Shown here: positions 33,985-41,856 of the stretch, in pieces
Numbering within the stretch: the stretch's first letter is position 1
Layout of the letters: every line of letters starts with the position of its first letter
Assembly (NCBI GenBank): GCA_964387205.1
Contig: CAYLVY010000003.1
Location: 1-64,000, forward strand
DNA: 64,000 bases
Source of the DNA: CAIVAT01 sp964387205
GTDB taxonomy: Bacteria; Bacteroidota; Bacteroidia; Bacteroidales; FEN-979
Direction: 5' to 3'
Notes under the pieces: generated by a model
What the model saw: the letters and a program-made list of their open reading frames with translations, nothing else
Databases searched by the model: none
Told to the model about the DNA's origin: nothing
Made by a program: the position numbers and the translations under genes

Positions 33985-35394
33985 ATGTATATCTCCCATC
34001 GAAGTATCCGTCTGGTAGCGATTGGCCTGGGAGTTTTCGCCTTTTTCGAACTCTTTACCGGCCTCTATTTCATGTCGGGAATCGGCGTAGGGCTCTTTGC
34101 CGCTACGGCTGTGAAATTCTTCGAAGATCTTGGCAAACGGATCGAGATCCGTGATCTCATTGCTTTTATGTCGATACTTCAATGGGTGCTGGGGCCGGTA
34201 CTGGCCTACAATGTACTGCCTTATGATGAACTCTATTACATGGCCGTTCCGGAAGCGCAGTATATGAACTACATCGTCCCCTTCTGTTTTATGATGATCC
34301 TGGGGCTCTATTATCCCCTGAAAAATGAGAGGATCATTGACGATGAAGATGTGGACAGGGTAAAAGTATATCTGGCCGCTCACCCCTGGCTGGGTTATAT
34401 TTTTATCGGCATCGGCCTCACGGCCGGATTTATCAGCAAGAGCCTGCCATCGAGCCTCACTTTCCTGATGTTTCTGGTCACCAACCTTCAGTATGTCGGA
34501 ATTTACATGGTATTGTTCGGTACGGCGAAATTCAAGTGGCTAATCTTCGGAGGTGTCATGGGAATGGCCACATTCGCCGCTGTTCTGCAAGGGATGTTCG
34601 GGGAACTGGTGCAATGGTTTACACTCTCCTTCCTCGTCATTGCCATGGTGGTCAAAATCCCCATGTGGGGAAAAATCACCCTGATGGGGATCGGGATGTT
34701 CCTCATCCTGCTGGTACAATCGACCAAAGAGGAATACCGCATGGCCACCTGGTATGCCACCAGTGATAAAACCAACGACCAGATCTACCGTGAGATCATC
34801 CAGGAAAGGTTGGCTTCTCCGGGGATGCTGCTGGAATCCAATGTCACCCAGAATATGGGGGCCCGTCTGAACCAGGGGTGGATCATTGCCCGCATCCTTA
34901 ATTACATGCCCGAAAAGCAACCATTTGTAAGGGGCGAGACCATCAGTACCGCCCTGAGCGCCGCGCTGCTCCCCCGCATCCTTGCACCCGGCAAAATCAA
35001 AGCCGGCGGCAGGGCCAATTTTGAACGATTTACCGGTACCCCCCTGCCCGAAACTACCAGCATGGACATCTCCCTGGCCGGCGAGGGGTATGCCAATTTC
35101 GGCACCATGGGAGGAATGGCCTTCATTTTTCTGGTCTCACTTTTTTATAACTGGGTAATAATCAATGTAATATCTCTTTCTAAAAAACATCCCACCCTGA
35201 TCCTCTGGATACCATTTCTGTTTTTCCAGGTCATGAAAGCGGAGACCGATTTTGCCACTGTGATCAACTACCTGACTAAATCGGCGCTGGTCGCTTTCAT
35301 GGTTTTTTACATCACCGGGGTGATCATGAACTGGAATAAAAAGCGAAAGTTTATCAGCGCCGCCCAAACCGATCCGGTCGGGAGCAACCCATGA
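33985..35394 (+). CDS. Polytopic membrane protein, Wzy-like oligosaccharide polymerase candidate
   Basis: 469 residues with roughly 10-11 hydrophobic segments (for example ~10-45, 95-113, 130-150, 155-175, 180-220, 225-240, 370-400, 405-440). A large non-membrane loop lies between ~245 and 365 and contains LNQGWIIARILNYMPEKQPF and the closing SLAGEGYANFGTMGG. A polytopic fold with one big periplasmic loop and a late 'GE.Y.NFG..G' element is the pattern of O-antigen/oligosaccharide repeat-unit polymerases. Sequence identity within that group is always low, so this is inference from architecture and position. It overlaps the next gene by ATGA. If correct, it is unusual next to Wzm/Wzt. Confidence 0.6.
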   Translation: MYISHRSIRLVAIGLGVFAFFELFTGLYFMSGIGVGLFAATAVKFFEDLGKRIEIRDLIAFMSILQWVLGPVLAYNVLPYDELYYMAVPEAQYMNYIVPFCFMMILGLYYPLKNERIIDDEDVDRVKVYLAAHPWLGYIFIGIGLTAGFISKSLPSSLTFLMFLVTNLQYVGIYMVLFGTAKFKWLIFGGVMGMATFAAVLQGMFGELVQWFTLSFLVIAMVVKIPMWGKITLMGIGMFLILLVQSTKEEYRMATWYATSDKTNDQIYREIIQERLASPGMLLESNVTQNMGARLNQGWIIARILNYMPEKQPFVRGETISTALSAALLPRILAPGKIKAGGRANFERFTGTPLPETTSMDISLAGEGYANFGTMGGMAFIFLVSLFYNWVIINVISLSKKHPTLILWIPFLFFQVMKAETDFATVINYLTKSALVAFMVFYITGVIMNWNKKRKFISAAQTDPVGSNP

Positions 35395-36245
35395 CAGCGA
35401 TCAGGCACGATAACCCGCACCTGATCGTCCTTCCGGCCTTCAACGAAGCGCAACAGATCGGGAAGCTGCTGGAAAAACTGATCGGCTTCCGTGACCATGT
35501 GCTGGTCGTGGATGATGGCAGTACCGATCGCACCCCGGAAATCATCCGAATGGCAGGATTCCGTTATTGCACCCATAATTCCCGGAAAGGGTTGCAGGCT
35601 GTATATCTCACCGCGGAATCTTATGCCGCGGAACACGGGTATGCACGCATTGTGTCGATGGATGCCGACGGACAACATGATCCGGCTTTTCTGGATGGTT
35701 TTATTCATGGATACGTTAGTGATTATATGATCATCGGGAACCGCTTCCGCCATCCCGAAACGGTTCCTCCGTCCAAACTCGCTTCCAACCTCTTTGCCGT
35801 GCTGCTTTTCAGAGAGAAGCTCAACATCCGATTACCCGATGTAGCCTGCGGTTTCCGAAGCTGGCCGGCGGGAACCATCACGGCTATGACCCGCAAGGCA
35901 GATGAAGGATTCAGCGCATTTGAGATCATCTACCGGATGATCGTCAGCCACGCCATGGCGGGGAAAGGATTCGGAAATGTAGAAATTCCCGCCACCTATC
36001 TGCCCGGTCAGCCATTAACCACCCGGGCCACCGAGATCAAAGGGCTGCTCAGGAGTATCCCGGACTTTGAAAATGATGGTGACATTCCCGGAATCCTCGA
36101 ATGTCTGGAACATCACCATGATTTTACCATATCTTTGCAGGGTTTTCACTTTATCGCCGGCCAGGCAGGTAATGACACCTGGCTTTTTCAGACCGATACG
36201 GAGAAGGCCATTGAATTTTTCCGCTTTGCGGGAACTGCAAAATAG
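35391..36245 (+). CDS. GT2-family, polyprenyl-phosphate glycosyltransferase-like
   Basis: 284 residues. The GT-A core is like dolichol-phosphate mannosyl/glucosyl synthases: LIVLPAFNEAQQIGKLLEKL (~11-30), VLVVDDGSTDRTPEI (~38-52), ARIVSMDADGQHDPAFL (~85-101, DAD metal site) and VACGFRSWP (~142-150). No C-terminal membrane helices are seen. The last ~90 residues do not match a domain I know. It may charge a polyprenyl phosphate with a sugar or extend the glycan. The cis-prenyltransferase homologue starts 5 bases downstream, which favours a lipid-carrier-related job. Confidence 0.83.
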   Translation: MTAIRHDNPHLIVLPAFNEAQQIGKLLEKLIGFRDHVLVVDDGSTDRTPEIIRMAGFRYCTHNSRKGLQAVYLTAESYAAEHGYARIVSMDADGQHDPAFLDGFIHGYVSDYMIIGNRFRHPETVPPSKLASNLFAVLLFREKLNIRLPDVACGFRSWPAGTITAMTRKADEGFSAFEIIYRMIVSHAMAGKGFGNVEIPATYLPGQPLTTRATEIKGLLRSIPDFENDGDIPGILECLEHHHDFTISLQGFHFIAGQAGNDTWLFQTDTEKAIEFFRFAGTAK

Positions 36246-36250
36246 AAGTC

Positions 36251-36937
36251 ATGTTTGAAAATATCGATAAACATCCTGCCGGTGAAACCATTCCATACCA
36301 TGTGGGGATCATCCCCGACGGAGGACGGCGATGGGCAAAGGCACAGGGGGTTACCCTGGAGGAGGCTTACCTGCAAACCCGCCTGAGACTGCAGAAACTG
36401 ACAGAGCGGTTGATTTACACTTCCGTGAAGGAGGTTTCGGTCTATCTCTCCAGTATTCAGAATTTCAGGCGCGGACCGGAAGATTTGATCCCTTATCTGA
36501 AATCGCTGGAATCATCATTCTCACAGGAGATCCCATTGATGGCCCTTCATCTTGACCTGAAAATAGTTATGGCCGGCGACCGGGACATCCTACCTTCCGG
36601 ATTGAGACAATTGATCGAAAAGGTTGAAAATGAATCTGCAGGTCGTCAGAAAGCCCGGCTGAATCTTCTTATTGCCTACGACCCGTGGGAAGAACTCGCG
36701 GAAGCAATGAACCGCTGCCCGGACCCAACACGGCTCGCCGGTTATCTGCAGGTTTCCACCCCCGTGGACCTGATCATCCGGACCGGAGGGGCGCCGCTGC
36801 TCAGCAACTTTCTTCCCCTGCAATCGGGTTTTGCAAGGTTTTACTGCGTTGATAAACTTTTCAACGATTTCACCGCCGAAGATCTTCAGGACATACTCCA
36901 TACCTTTTCCGGGTTGAACCGGCAGTTCGGAACGTGA
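36251..36937 (+). CDS. Divergent cis-prenyltransferase (UppS-like) homologue
   Basis: 228 residues. The fold-defining start HVGIIPDGGRRWAKAQG (~22-38) matches undecaprenyl diphosphate synthase HVAIIMDGNGRWAKKQG. The metal-ligand Asp is kept, but the following Asn-Gly is Gly-Arg. Near the end IIRTGGAPLLSNFLPLQSGFARFY (~176-199) matches the family RTGGE.R.SNFL..Q.A.AE.YF. The first Arg is kept, while the second Arg (IPP binding in E. coli) is Leu and the second Mg2+ ligand Glu (E213) is Arg. The enzyme is therefore either inactive, a partner subunit (as with NgBR/Nus1 in eukaryotes), or altered in reaction. It is the last gene of the polysaccharide locus. The housekeeping uppS is not in this window. 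Confidence 0.82.
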   Translation: MFENIDKHPAGETIPYHVGIIPDGGRRWAKAQGVTLEEAYLQTRLRLQKLTERLIYTSVKEVSVYLSSIQNFRRGPEDLIPYLKSLESSFSQEIPLMALHLDLKIVMAGDRDILPSGLRQLIEKVENESAGRQKARLNLLIAYDPWEELAEAMNRCPDPTRLAGYLQVSTPVDLIIRTGGAPLLSNFLPLQSGFARFYCVDKLFNDFTAEDLQDILHTFSGLNRQFGT

Positions 36938-36939
36938 GG

Positions 36940-37029
36940 CAGCCAGACCTTCCAGGTTTTGAAAACCCGGAAGGTCTTATTCCTCAGCCAGACCTTCCAG
37001 GTTTTGAAAACCTGGAAGGTCTTATTCCC
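36940..37029. repeat. Tandem pair of 45-bp units, each with a 33-bp palindrome (copies 2 and 3)
   Basis: Units 36940-36984 and 36985-37029 differ at two positions. Each contains the palindrome AGACCTTCCAGG-TTTTGAAAA-CC(C/T)GGAAGGTCT (36945-36977 and 36990-37022), the same family as 6750-6782. They occupy almost the whole space between two convergent genes, where they probably act as a bidirectional terminator. Confidence 0.9.
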
Positions 37030-37032
37030 CGG

Positions 37033-39927
37033 TTAAAAGATCGAATAGCCAATCTTGAATTGAAAGCCGATACCCTGCGGAAGCCGGGTAAAATATTGGT
37101 CGGCTGCATTATACGACCTGAATACCGATTCTTTGGTGTCGTTCAGGATATTTTCGACTTTCAGCCCCAGCTGAAGCCTTTTTTTAGCACCGAAACTTTT
37201 TCCGGCATTGAAATGGAGGCTGTGGAACGGCATGGAGTATATATCCGGCCGGTCCACAATCCCTACATATTGAAGCGTGGCGCCCTGCATGTTGTAATAG
37301 AGCCCGGCCTCAAATCCTTCAAAAAAGCCCTTTTCAGCGCCATCATAAGACAGGCCGCAATTGATGATAAAGGGCGCCTGTCCGGCCATTTCACGGTATT
37401 CGCTGACCTTCTGACCCGTTCTGGCGTTTTGCTGCCTTGACTCCAACTCGGTCGCGCTGAGTTTGATCCCGGAGCGTGTCCAGGTGAGATTGGCTGAAAT
37501 ACTGAAGGATTCCAGCGTCTTCCACAGGGGTTCCAGCCCCACCCTCAACTCAACCTCCGCACCCAGCACCTCGCCGTTTCCAACGTTCCTGGGCTGAAAT
37601 GCGCCGGCAAGGGTGGCATACTGCACGATCTCAATAGGATTAATGAAATATTTGTAAAACCCGCTCACCGATATGGTTTGGGACGGGGCTGGGAACCACT
37701 CCCACCGAAGGTCAAGATTGTGAATATCGGTACTCACCAACCGGCCGTTCCAATATTCAACGCCGGCCACGTCGTTGGCATCACGAAAAAGGCCGCCAAT
37801 AAAGGTGCGACCGCTGATCGGGTCATAGATCTCGGCATAGGAAAGTTCCTTGAACGAAGGGCGGGCGATGGTCCTGGCATAGGAGAACCTTAGGTTTTGA
37901 CGCTCCGTCAGCCCCAGGATCAGGTTAAGCGAAGGGAAAAATCCGGCATTGGAGAGTACTTTTTCGCCGTCCAGTACCCTCGTACCAAGCTGGTCCTGAC
38001 CGGTGTACCGTTGCATATAATTTTCAAACCTAAGTCCGACAATTGTCTTCAGTATACGGAAGGGACTGAATTCCACCGATGCATAACCCGCCATGTTTTG
38101 GGTCACCGCGTTGAACTGATTCGGGTTGACCGGGATAAAAGGGGCATCATAAGTAGTGCCCGTGGTGATATTCCCCCCTTTTGGCCAAAGGTTATCAGGG
38201 TTGAACAATTCGTCCGGGTCGCCGGTCAGGGTCAGTTTCCGGATGTTGAAAGCGTAATTCAGGATGGAGAAATCCCGCTCCTTGTATGTATAGGCTGCGC
38301 CAAATTTCAATTCCGATTTGCGTTTCAGCATTTGAAAAGATTTCCGGATATCGGCTGTTCCTGAGAGGTTGACCTCCCGCAGATCCCGCCAGATCCTTTC
38401 GGGAAATCCCGACTCAGTATTGATCACATAGTTTCCGGGAACGCCGATATATCTGGTGAAGCGAATATCGGGATCCTTCATGGTGGAAAAGGTAGGCGAC
38501 AATTTCCATTCGGCTTCCCAGGATGCACCGAAAGTATGTTTTCCTCCCAACAACAGGTTAGACAATGCCCTTTCGCTGTAATCGAGATTATGCTGAAAAC
38601 CTGAAAAATCACTCCCCTGGTCGGATCCGGTGTAATCAAAGATACCGGCCCTGGATTCACCATTCTGAAGATGAAGCAAGTTGATCCTGTATTTTGAATG
38701 GGCCGTTTTCACTGCAAATCCGGCCAACCCGCTCCACAAGACACCAAGGGTACCATAGTCCCCCTTCTGAAACTCCCTCACATCCATCTCATAAACATTG
38801 GGATCGGAGGAGAGCCCGTATCGTCCATATTCGGCACCTGCGAAATACTCAGTCGATGATTTGTAAGATAAAGCAACATGGTAACCCACCGTCACTTTTT
38901 CGCCGGCGATCTGATTTCCCAGGGATAAACCGATCCCGTAATCCATGAAACTTGCCTGACGACGGGCCGACATGACCGGACTGAATCCGGCCAGGATCTT
39001 GCGGTAACGCAGCCCTTTAGCCCCGGAGGGGTTGCCCACTACTTCAGAAAAGAGAGGAATATCGGAAGTAGCCGGAATGGCGCGGGTTCCGTCATCAAAA
39101 CCGAGAAAATCGGTTTTTCCCCCTTCATAGGATAGAAAATTGCTGTTGAAATGAAATTCGGGATTGTATCCGGCGCTGAACGAAATATTTCCCTGCTTTT
39201 TCTCGGGGAAATCTTTCAGCCCTATGTCGATCACACCTCCGGTGAAATCGGCAGGAAGTTCAGCCGTAAAAGATTTATAGACAATGATCTGATCTATGAT
39301 GCTGGTGGGGAAAAGATCAAGCTGCAACGTATTCCGGTCGGGATCCAGTCCCGGAATATCCAGCCCGTTGAGAATTGTCTTGGTATAACGATCTCCCAAA
39401 CCCCTGACATAGACATATTTACCTCCTTCTACCGACAAACCGGTTACCCGCTTCATCGAAGAGGCTGCATCGGAATCTCCGGTTTTCCTGAAGTTTCCGG
39501 CTGAAATGCCATCCATCACATTGGCTGATTTTCTTTTCAGGGTGAGAATGGCATTCTCCGTATTTCTGACAGCCCGGGCGGTGATGGTCACCTCGCTCAG
39601 TTCATAGGTTGTTTCCAGTAAAAACAGGTCATCGAGTACCAGAACCTCTCCGGCTTTTACCTTGATATCTGTTAATATCCGGGTTTCGTAAGAGATGAAG
39701 GAGGCTTTCAGGGTATAGGTTCCCGGATTGACCTTCAGGTTGAATTTTCCGTCAAGATCAGTAAGGGTTCCGATGGTGGTACCATTCAGGATGATGGTTA
39801 CCCCGGGAAGATACTCCCCGGAACCCTTATCGAAAACCGCACCCCTGATGCTGCCTTGCTGGGCGTGCATCAGGGGAACGAAGGAAAAGTAAACCAACAG
39901 TAAGAGTAAGGTGTGTCGGGTGTGCAT
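37033..39927 (-). CDS. TonB-dependent receptor with carboxypeptidase-regulatory-like N-domain
   Basis: A 964-residue outer-membrane receptor. The signal peptide is ~1-23 (ending MHAQQ). The CarboxypepD_reg-like domain is ~26-110 (IRGAVFDKGSGEYLPGVTIILNG). The plug is ~115-240 (DAASSMKRVTGLSVEGGKYVYVRGLGDRYTKTILNG, with the LPADFTGGVIDIG segment). A beta-barrel runs to the C-terminus, which ends in Phe (GYSIF). It imports a ligand with energy from TonB. The partner gene upstream is not SusD-like but a beta-helix lipoprotein 8 bases away. The ligand is unknown. Several plug phrases (VRGLGDRY) fit the family that some tools label as an outer-membrane receptor for ferric or large substrates. Confidence 0.92.
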   Translation of the reverse strand: MHTRHTLLLLLVYFSFVPLMHAQQGSIRGAVFDKGSGEYLPGVTIILNGTTIGTLTDLDGKFNLKVNPGTYTLKASFISYETRILTDIKVKAGEVLVLDDLFLLETTYELSEVTITARAVRNTENAILTLKRKSANVMDGISAGNFRKTGDSDAASSMKRVTGLSVEGGKYVYVRGLGDRYTKTILNGLDIPGLDPDRNTLQLDLFPTSIIDQIIVYKSFTAELPADFTGGVIDIGLKDFPEKKQGNISFSAGYNPEFHFNSNFLSYEGGKTDFLGFDDGTRAIPATSDIPLFSEVVGNPSGAKGLRYRKILAGFSPVMSARRQASFMDYGIGLSLGNQIAGEKVTVGYHVALSYKSSTEYFAGAEYGRYGLSSDPNVYEMDVREFQKGDYGTLGVLWSGLAGFAVKTAHSKYRINLLHLQNGESRAGIFDYTGSDQGSDFSGFQHNLDYSERALSNLLLGGKHTFGASWEAEWKLSPTFSTMKDPDIRFTRYIGVPGNYVINTESGFPERIWRDLREVNLSGTADIRKSFQMLKRKSELKFGAAYTYKERDFSILNYAFNIRKLTLTGDPDELFNPDNLWPKGGNITTGTTYDAPFIPVNPNQFNAVTQNMAGYASVEFSPFRILKTIVGLRFENYMQRYTGQDQLGTRVLDGEKVLSNAGFFPSLNLILGLTERQNLRFSYARTIARPSFKELSYAEIYDPISGRTFIGGLFRDANDVAGVEYWNGRLVSTDIHNLDLRWEWFPAPSQTISVSGFYKYFINPIEIVQYATLAGAFQPRNVGNGEVLGAEVELRVGLEPLWKTLESFSISANLTWTRSGIKLSATELESRQQNARTGQKVSEYREMAGQAPFIINCGLSYDGAEKGFFEGFEAGLYYNMQGATLQYVGIVDRPDIYSMPFHSLHFNAGKSFGAKKRLQLGLKVENILNDTKESVFRSYNAADQYFTRLPQGIGFQFKIGYSIF

Positions 39928-39935
39928 GCGGTATA

Positions 39936-41096
39936 CTATTTGAAATCTGCCAGCTTACCGGAAACGGCAGCCCAACTCCATTGCTGGAAAGCGGACATGG
40001 TGGCCCCCACTGAATTCTGTTTTGCATTCACCAAGGTTACAAACTGGTCGCTTCCTGCTTTGAAAAATTCGGTCACCACGGTAGCATCGGGCAAAGTTGC
40101 CTGCAGTGACGAGGCGGTCAATCCGGCCGGGTTAAGGTCGAAATCCTGTCCTTTGGTAAGATTGAAGAAATAGATGCCGGTCATATTGACAATCGAATTG
40201 TCATCCAGGTCAACCAAACCTTCTGCATTGCCGGCCGATACCGATCCGTTTTTAATCACATGACCGGCGATGTATGAACCTTCCGGTCCGTCCAGTTCAA
40301 AACATTCATCACCGGGGGTGATCACCAGGAAGTTGTCGAGGGTTCCGCTCCATGACTGGTCGGTATCAATGGCATCGTCGCCGGCATTCCATACCAACGC
40401 ATTTTTCACATTCACGCTGCCTCCGAACCATTCGATACCGTCATCCTGATTGGCTACAATTTCCACGTTCTCGATCACGGTACCCGATCCCACCCCGCCA
40501 AGGGTAAGGCCGTTGATTTCATTTCCCTCGCCGATATTAGTTCCTCCGTGACGGATGGAGACATACCGGATTACGCCGGAGTTGTCGGCCTGATTATCAC
40601 CGCCATATAAACCATTCTGATCTGAAGGCGGGATCCCTTCGATCTGCACCGAAGGCGCATCGGCCGAAATCGGAGCATTGCCAAGGATGATCAATCCACC
40701 CCATAACCCGCTAAGGTCGGGATCGAGGTTGGGGCTGGCCACCTGACCGGGGAGTATCTCATCGGCCACCGAAGTAAAGATAATAGGAGCGTCAGCGGTC
40801 CCTTCGGCCATGAGTTTACCTCCGCGGGCAATTAGGAGTGCCGTTGCATTGGCGCCGGTGCCCGCCTGGCCTTTTACGATAACACCGGGCTGAATGGTGA
40901 GTGTAACCCCGGAGACCACAGCAATGCGGCTTTGCAGGGTATAGACCTTTCCGGTGACCCAGGTGGTGTTTTGGGTAATGTTAGCGTTCACCGCAACATT
41001 GTCATCGACCGGCGGGGCCTGAGGTGTTTCTTCCTCTTTCTTACACGCTGTAAACAAGGCAATTAAAGCCAATCCCATCAAAAAAAATCGTTTCAT
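39936..41096 (-). CDS. Beta-helix surface lipoprotein paired with the TonB receptor
   Basis: A 386-residue lipoprotein with signal and lipobox FTAC (Cys 17). A low-complexity acidic tether (KKEEETPQAPPVDDN) follows. Then comes a right-handed beta-helix-like domain with repeated VTLTIQPGVIVKG, LLIARGGKLMAEGTADAPIIFTS, GVIRYVSIRHGG and ENVEIVANQDDGIEWFGG. Homologues are common in Bacteroidota beside TonB receptors and are often mislabelled. It probably sits on the outer leaflet and captures substrate for the receptor encoded 8 bases downstream. No catalytic residues could be assigned. Confidence 0.8.
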   Translation of the reverse strand: MKRFFLMGLALIALFTACKKEEETPQAPPVDDNVAVNANITQNTTWVTGKVYTLQSRIAVVSGVTLTIQPGVIVKGQAGTGANATALLIARGGKLMAEGTADAPIIFTSVADEILPGQVASPNLDPDLSGLWGGLIILGNAPISADAPSVQIEGIPPSDQNGLYGGDNQADNSGVIRYVSIRHGGTNIGEGNEINGLTLGGVGSGTVIENVEIVANQDDGIEWFGGSVNVKNALVWNAGDDAIDTDQSWSGTLDNFLVITPGDECFELDGPEGSYIAGHVIKNGSVSAGNAEGLVDLDDNSIVNMTGIYFFNLTKGQDFDLNPAGLTASSLQATLPDATVVTEFFKAGSDQFVTLVNAKQNSVGATMSAFQQWSWAAVSGKLADFK

Positions 41097-41244
41097 AAGT
41101 GTGTCATTTAAAATTTCTGCAAAGGAAAATATTGCCGCCCGAAACCACCTTAAATTATTATTAAGTTAAGATTAATTAAATGTTAACGAATTCCGGATGG
41201 AGCATCTTTGATCCGAAAACCGTTACTTTGCAAAAAAGTCGGGA

Positions 41245-41856
41245 ATGATGTCGGCGTGTCTGAAAATCAATCTGTCGTTGCTGCTGTGGTTCCTCTCTCT
41301 TCAGGTTTCGGGGCAGGAGTGGAACTTCATCAAGGAAAAGGACGGAATAAAGATCTATACCAAAAAAGAAAAGGGAAATTCCCTGAAATCGTTCCGGGGT
41401 GTAACCGATATTCGTGCTTCCATGGAGGAGGTGACCCACCTGATCGGGAATGTGAAAAATCTCGACTGGTGGGATAAAAATCTCCGGGAGATCAGGGTCC
41501 TTCGATATGAACCTGATAAATACTCACAATACTACCTGGTTTATGATGCACCATGGCCGGTAAATGACCGTGATCTATGCGTGGAGGCTAAAATCACCGA
41601 TGATCCCTTCAACGGGACGCGTACCATTATGTCCACCCCCATGACTGACATCATACCCGAGCAACCGGGCATCGTACGCATCACCAACTATTGGCAGCGT
41701 TGGATCATGACACCTGGGCACCATGGCAAGGTACATGTAGTCCTGGAAGGATATGTGGATCCGGCCGGGAGTGTTCCCGACTGGATATACAACTTTGTAA
41801 TTACCGAAACACCGCTCAAGATCATGCGCGGCATTAAGGAGAAACTTGAGCGTTGA
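41245..41856 (+). CDS. START-domain (lipid-binding) secreted protein
   Basis: 203 residues. Signal peptide ~1-23 (LLLWFLSLQVSGQ). The remainder matches START/Bet v1-like domains: WNFIKEKDGIKIYTKKEKG (~25-43), SFRGVTDIRASMEEV (~48-62), DAPWPVNDRDLCVEAK (~102-117) and WIYNFVITETPLKIMRGIKE (~179-198). Periplasmic binding of a hydrophobic ligand is likely; the ligand is unknown. Its 3' end overlaps the convergent GT4 gene by 23 bases. An alternative ATG 3 bases later is possible. Confidence 0.83.
   Translation: MMSACLKINLSLLLWFLSLQVSGQEWNFIKEKDGIKIYTKKEKGNSLKSFRGVTDIRASMEEVTHLIGNVKNLDWWDKNLREIRVLRYEPDKYSQYYLVYDAPWPVNDRDLCVEAKITDDPFNGTRTIMSTPMTDIIPEQPGIVRITNYWQRWIMTPGHHGKVHVVLEGYVDPAGSVPDWIYNFVITETPLKIMRGIKEKLER

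Noticed and set aside
10171..36937. A complete dTDP-rhamnose pathway or Wzx flippase in the locus
   Set aside because: No rmlABCD-type or multi-helix PST/MATE-like gene was found; the only nucleotide-sugar pathway visible is GDP-fucose.
36940..37029. Possible CRISPR repeats
   Set aside because: Only two adjacent palindromic units with no unique spacers and no cas genes; a third copy is 30 kb away at a gene end.
36934..37440. A 168-codon rightward frame after the UppS-like gene
   Set aside because: It begins by translating the tandem palindromes and then runs antisense through the end of the TonB receptor gene.
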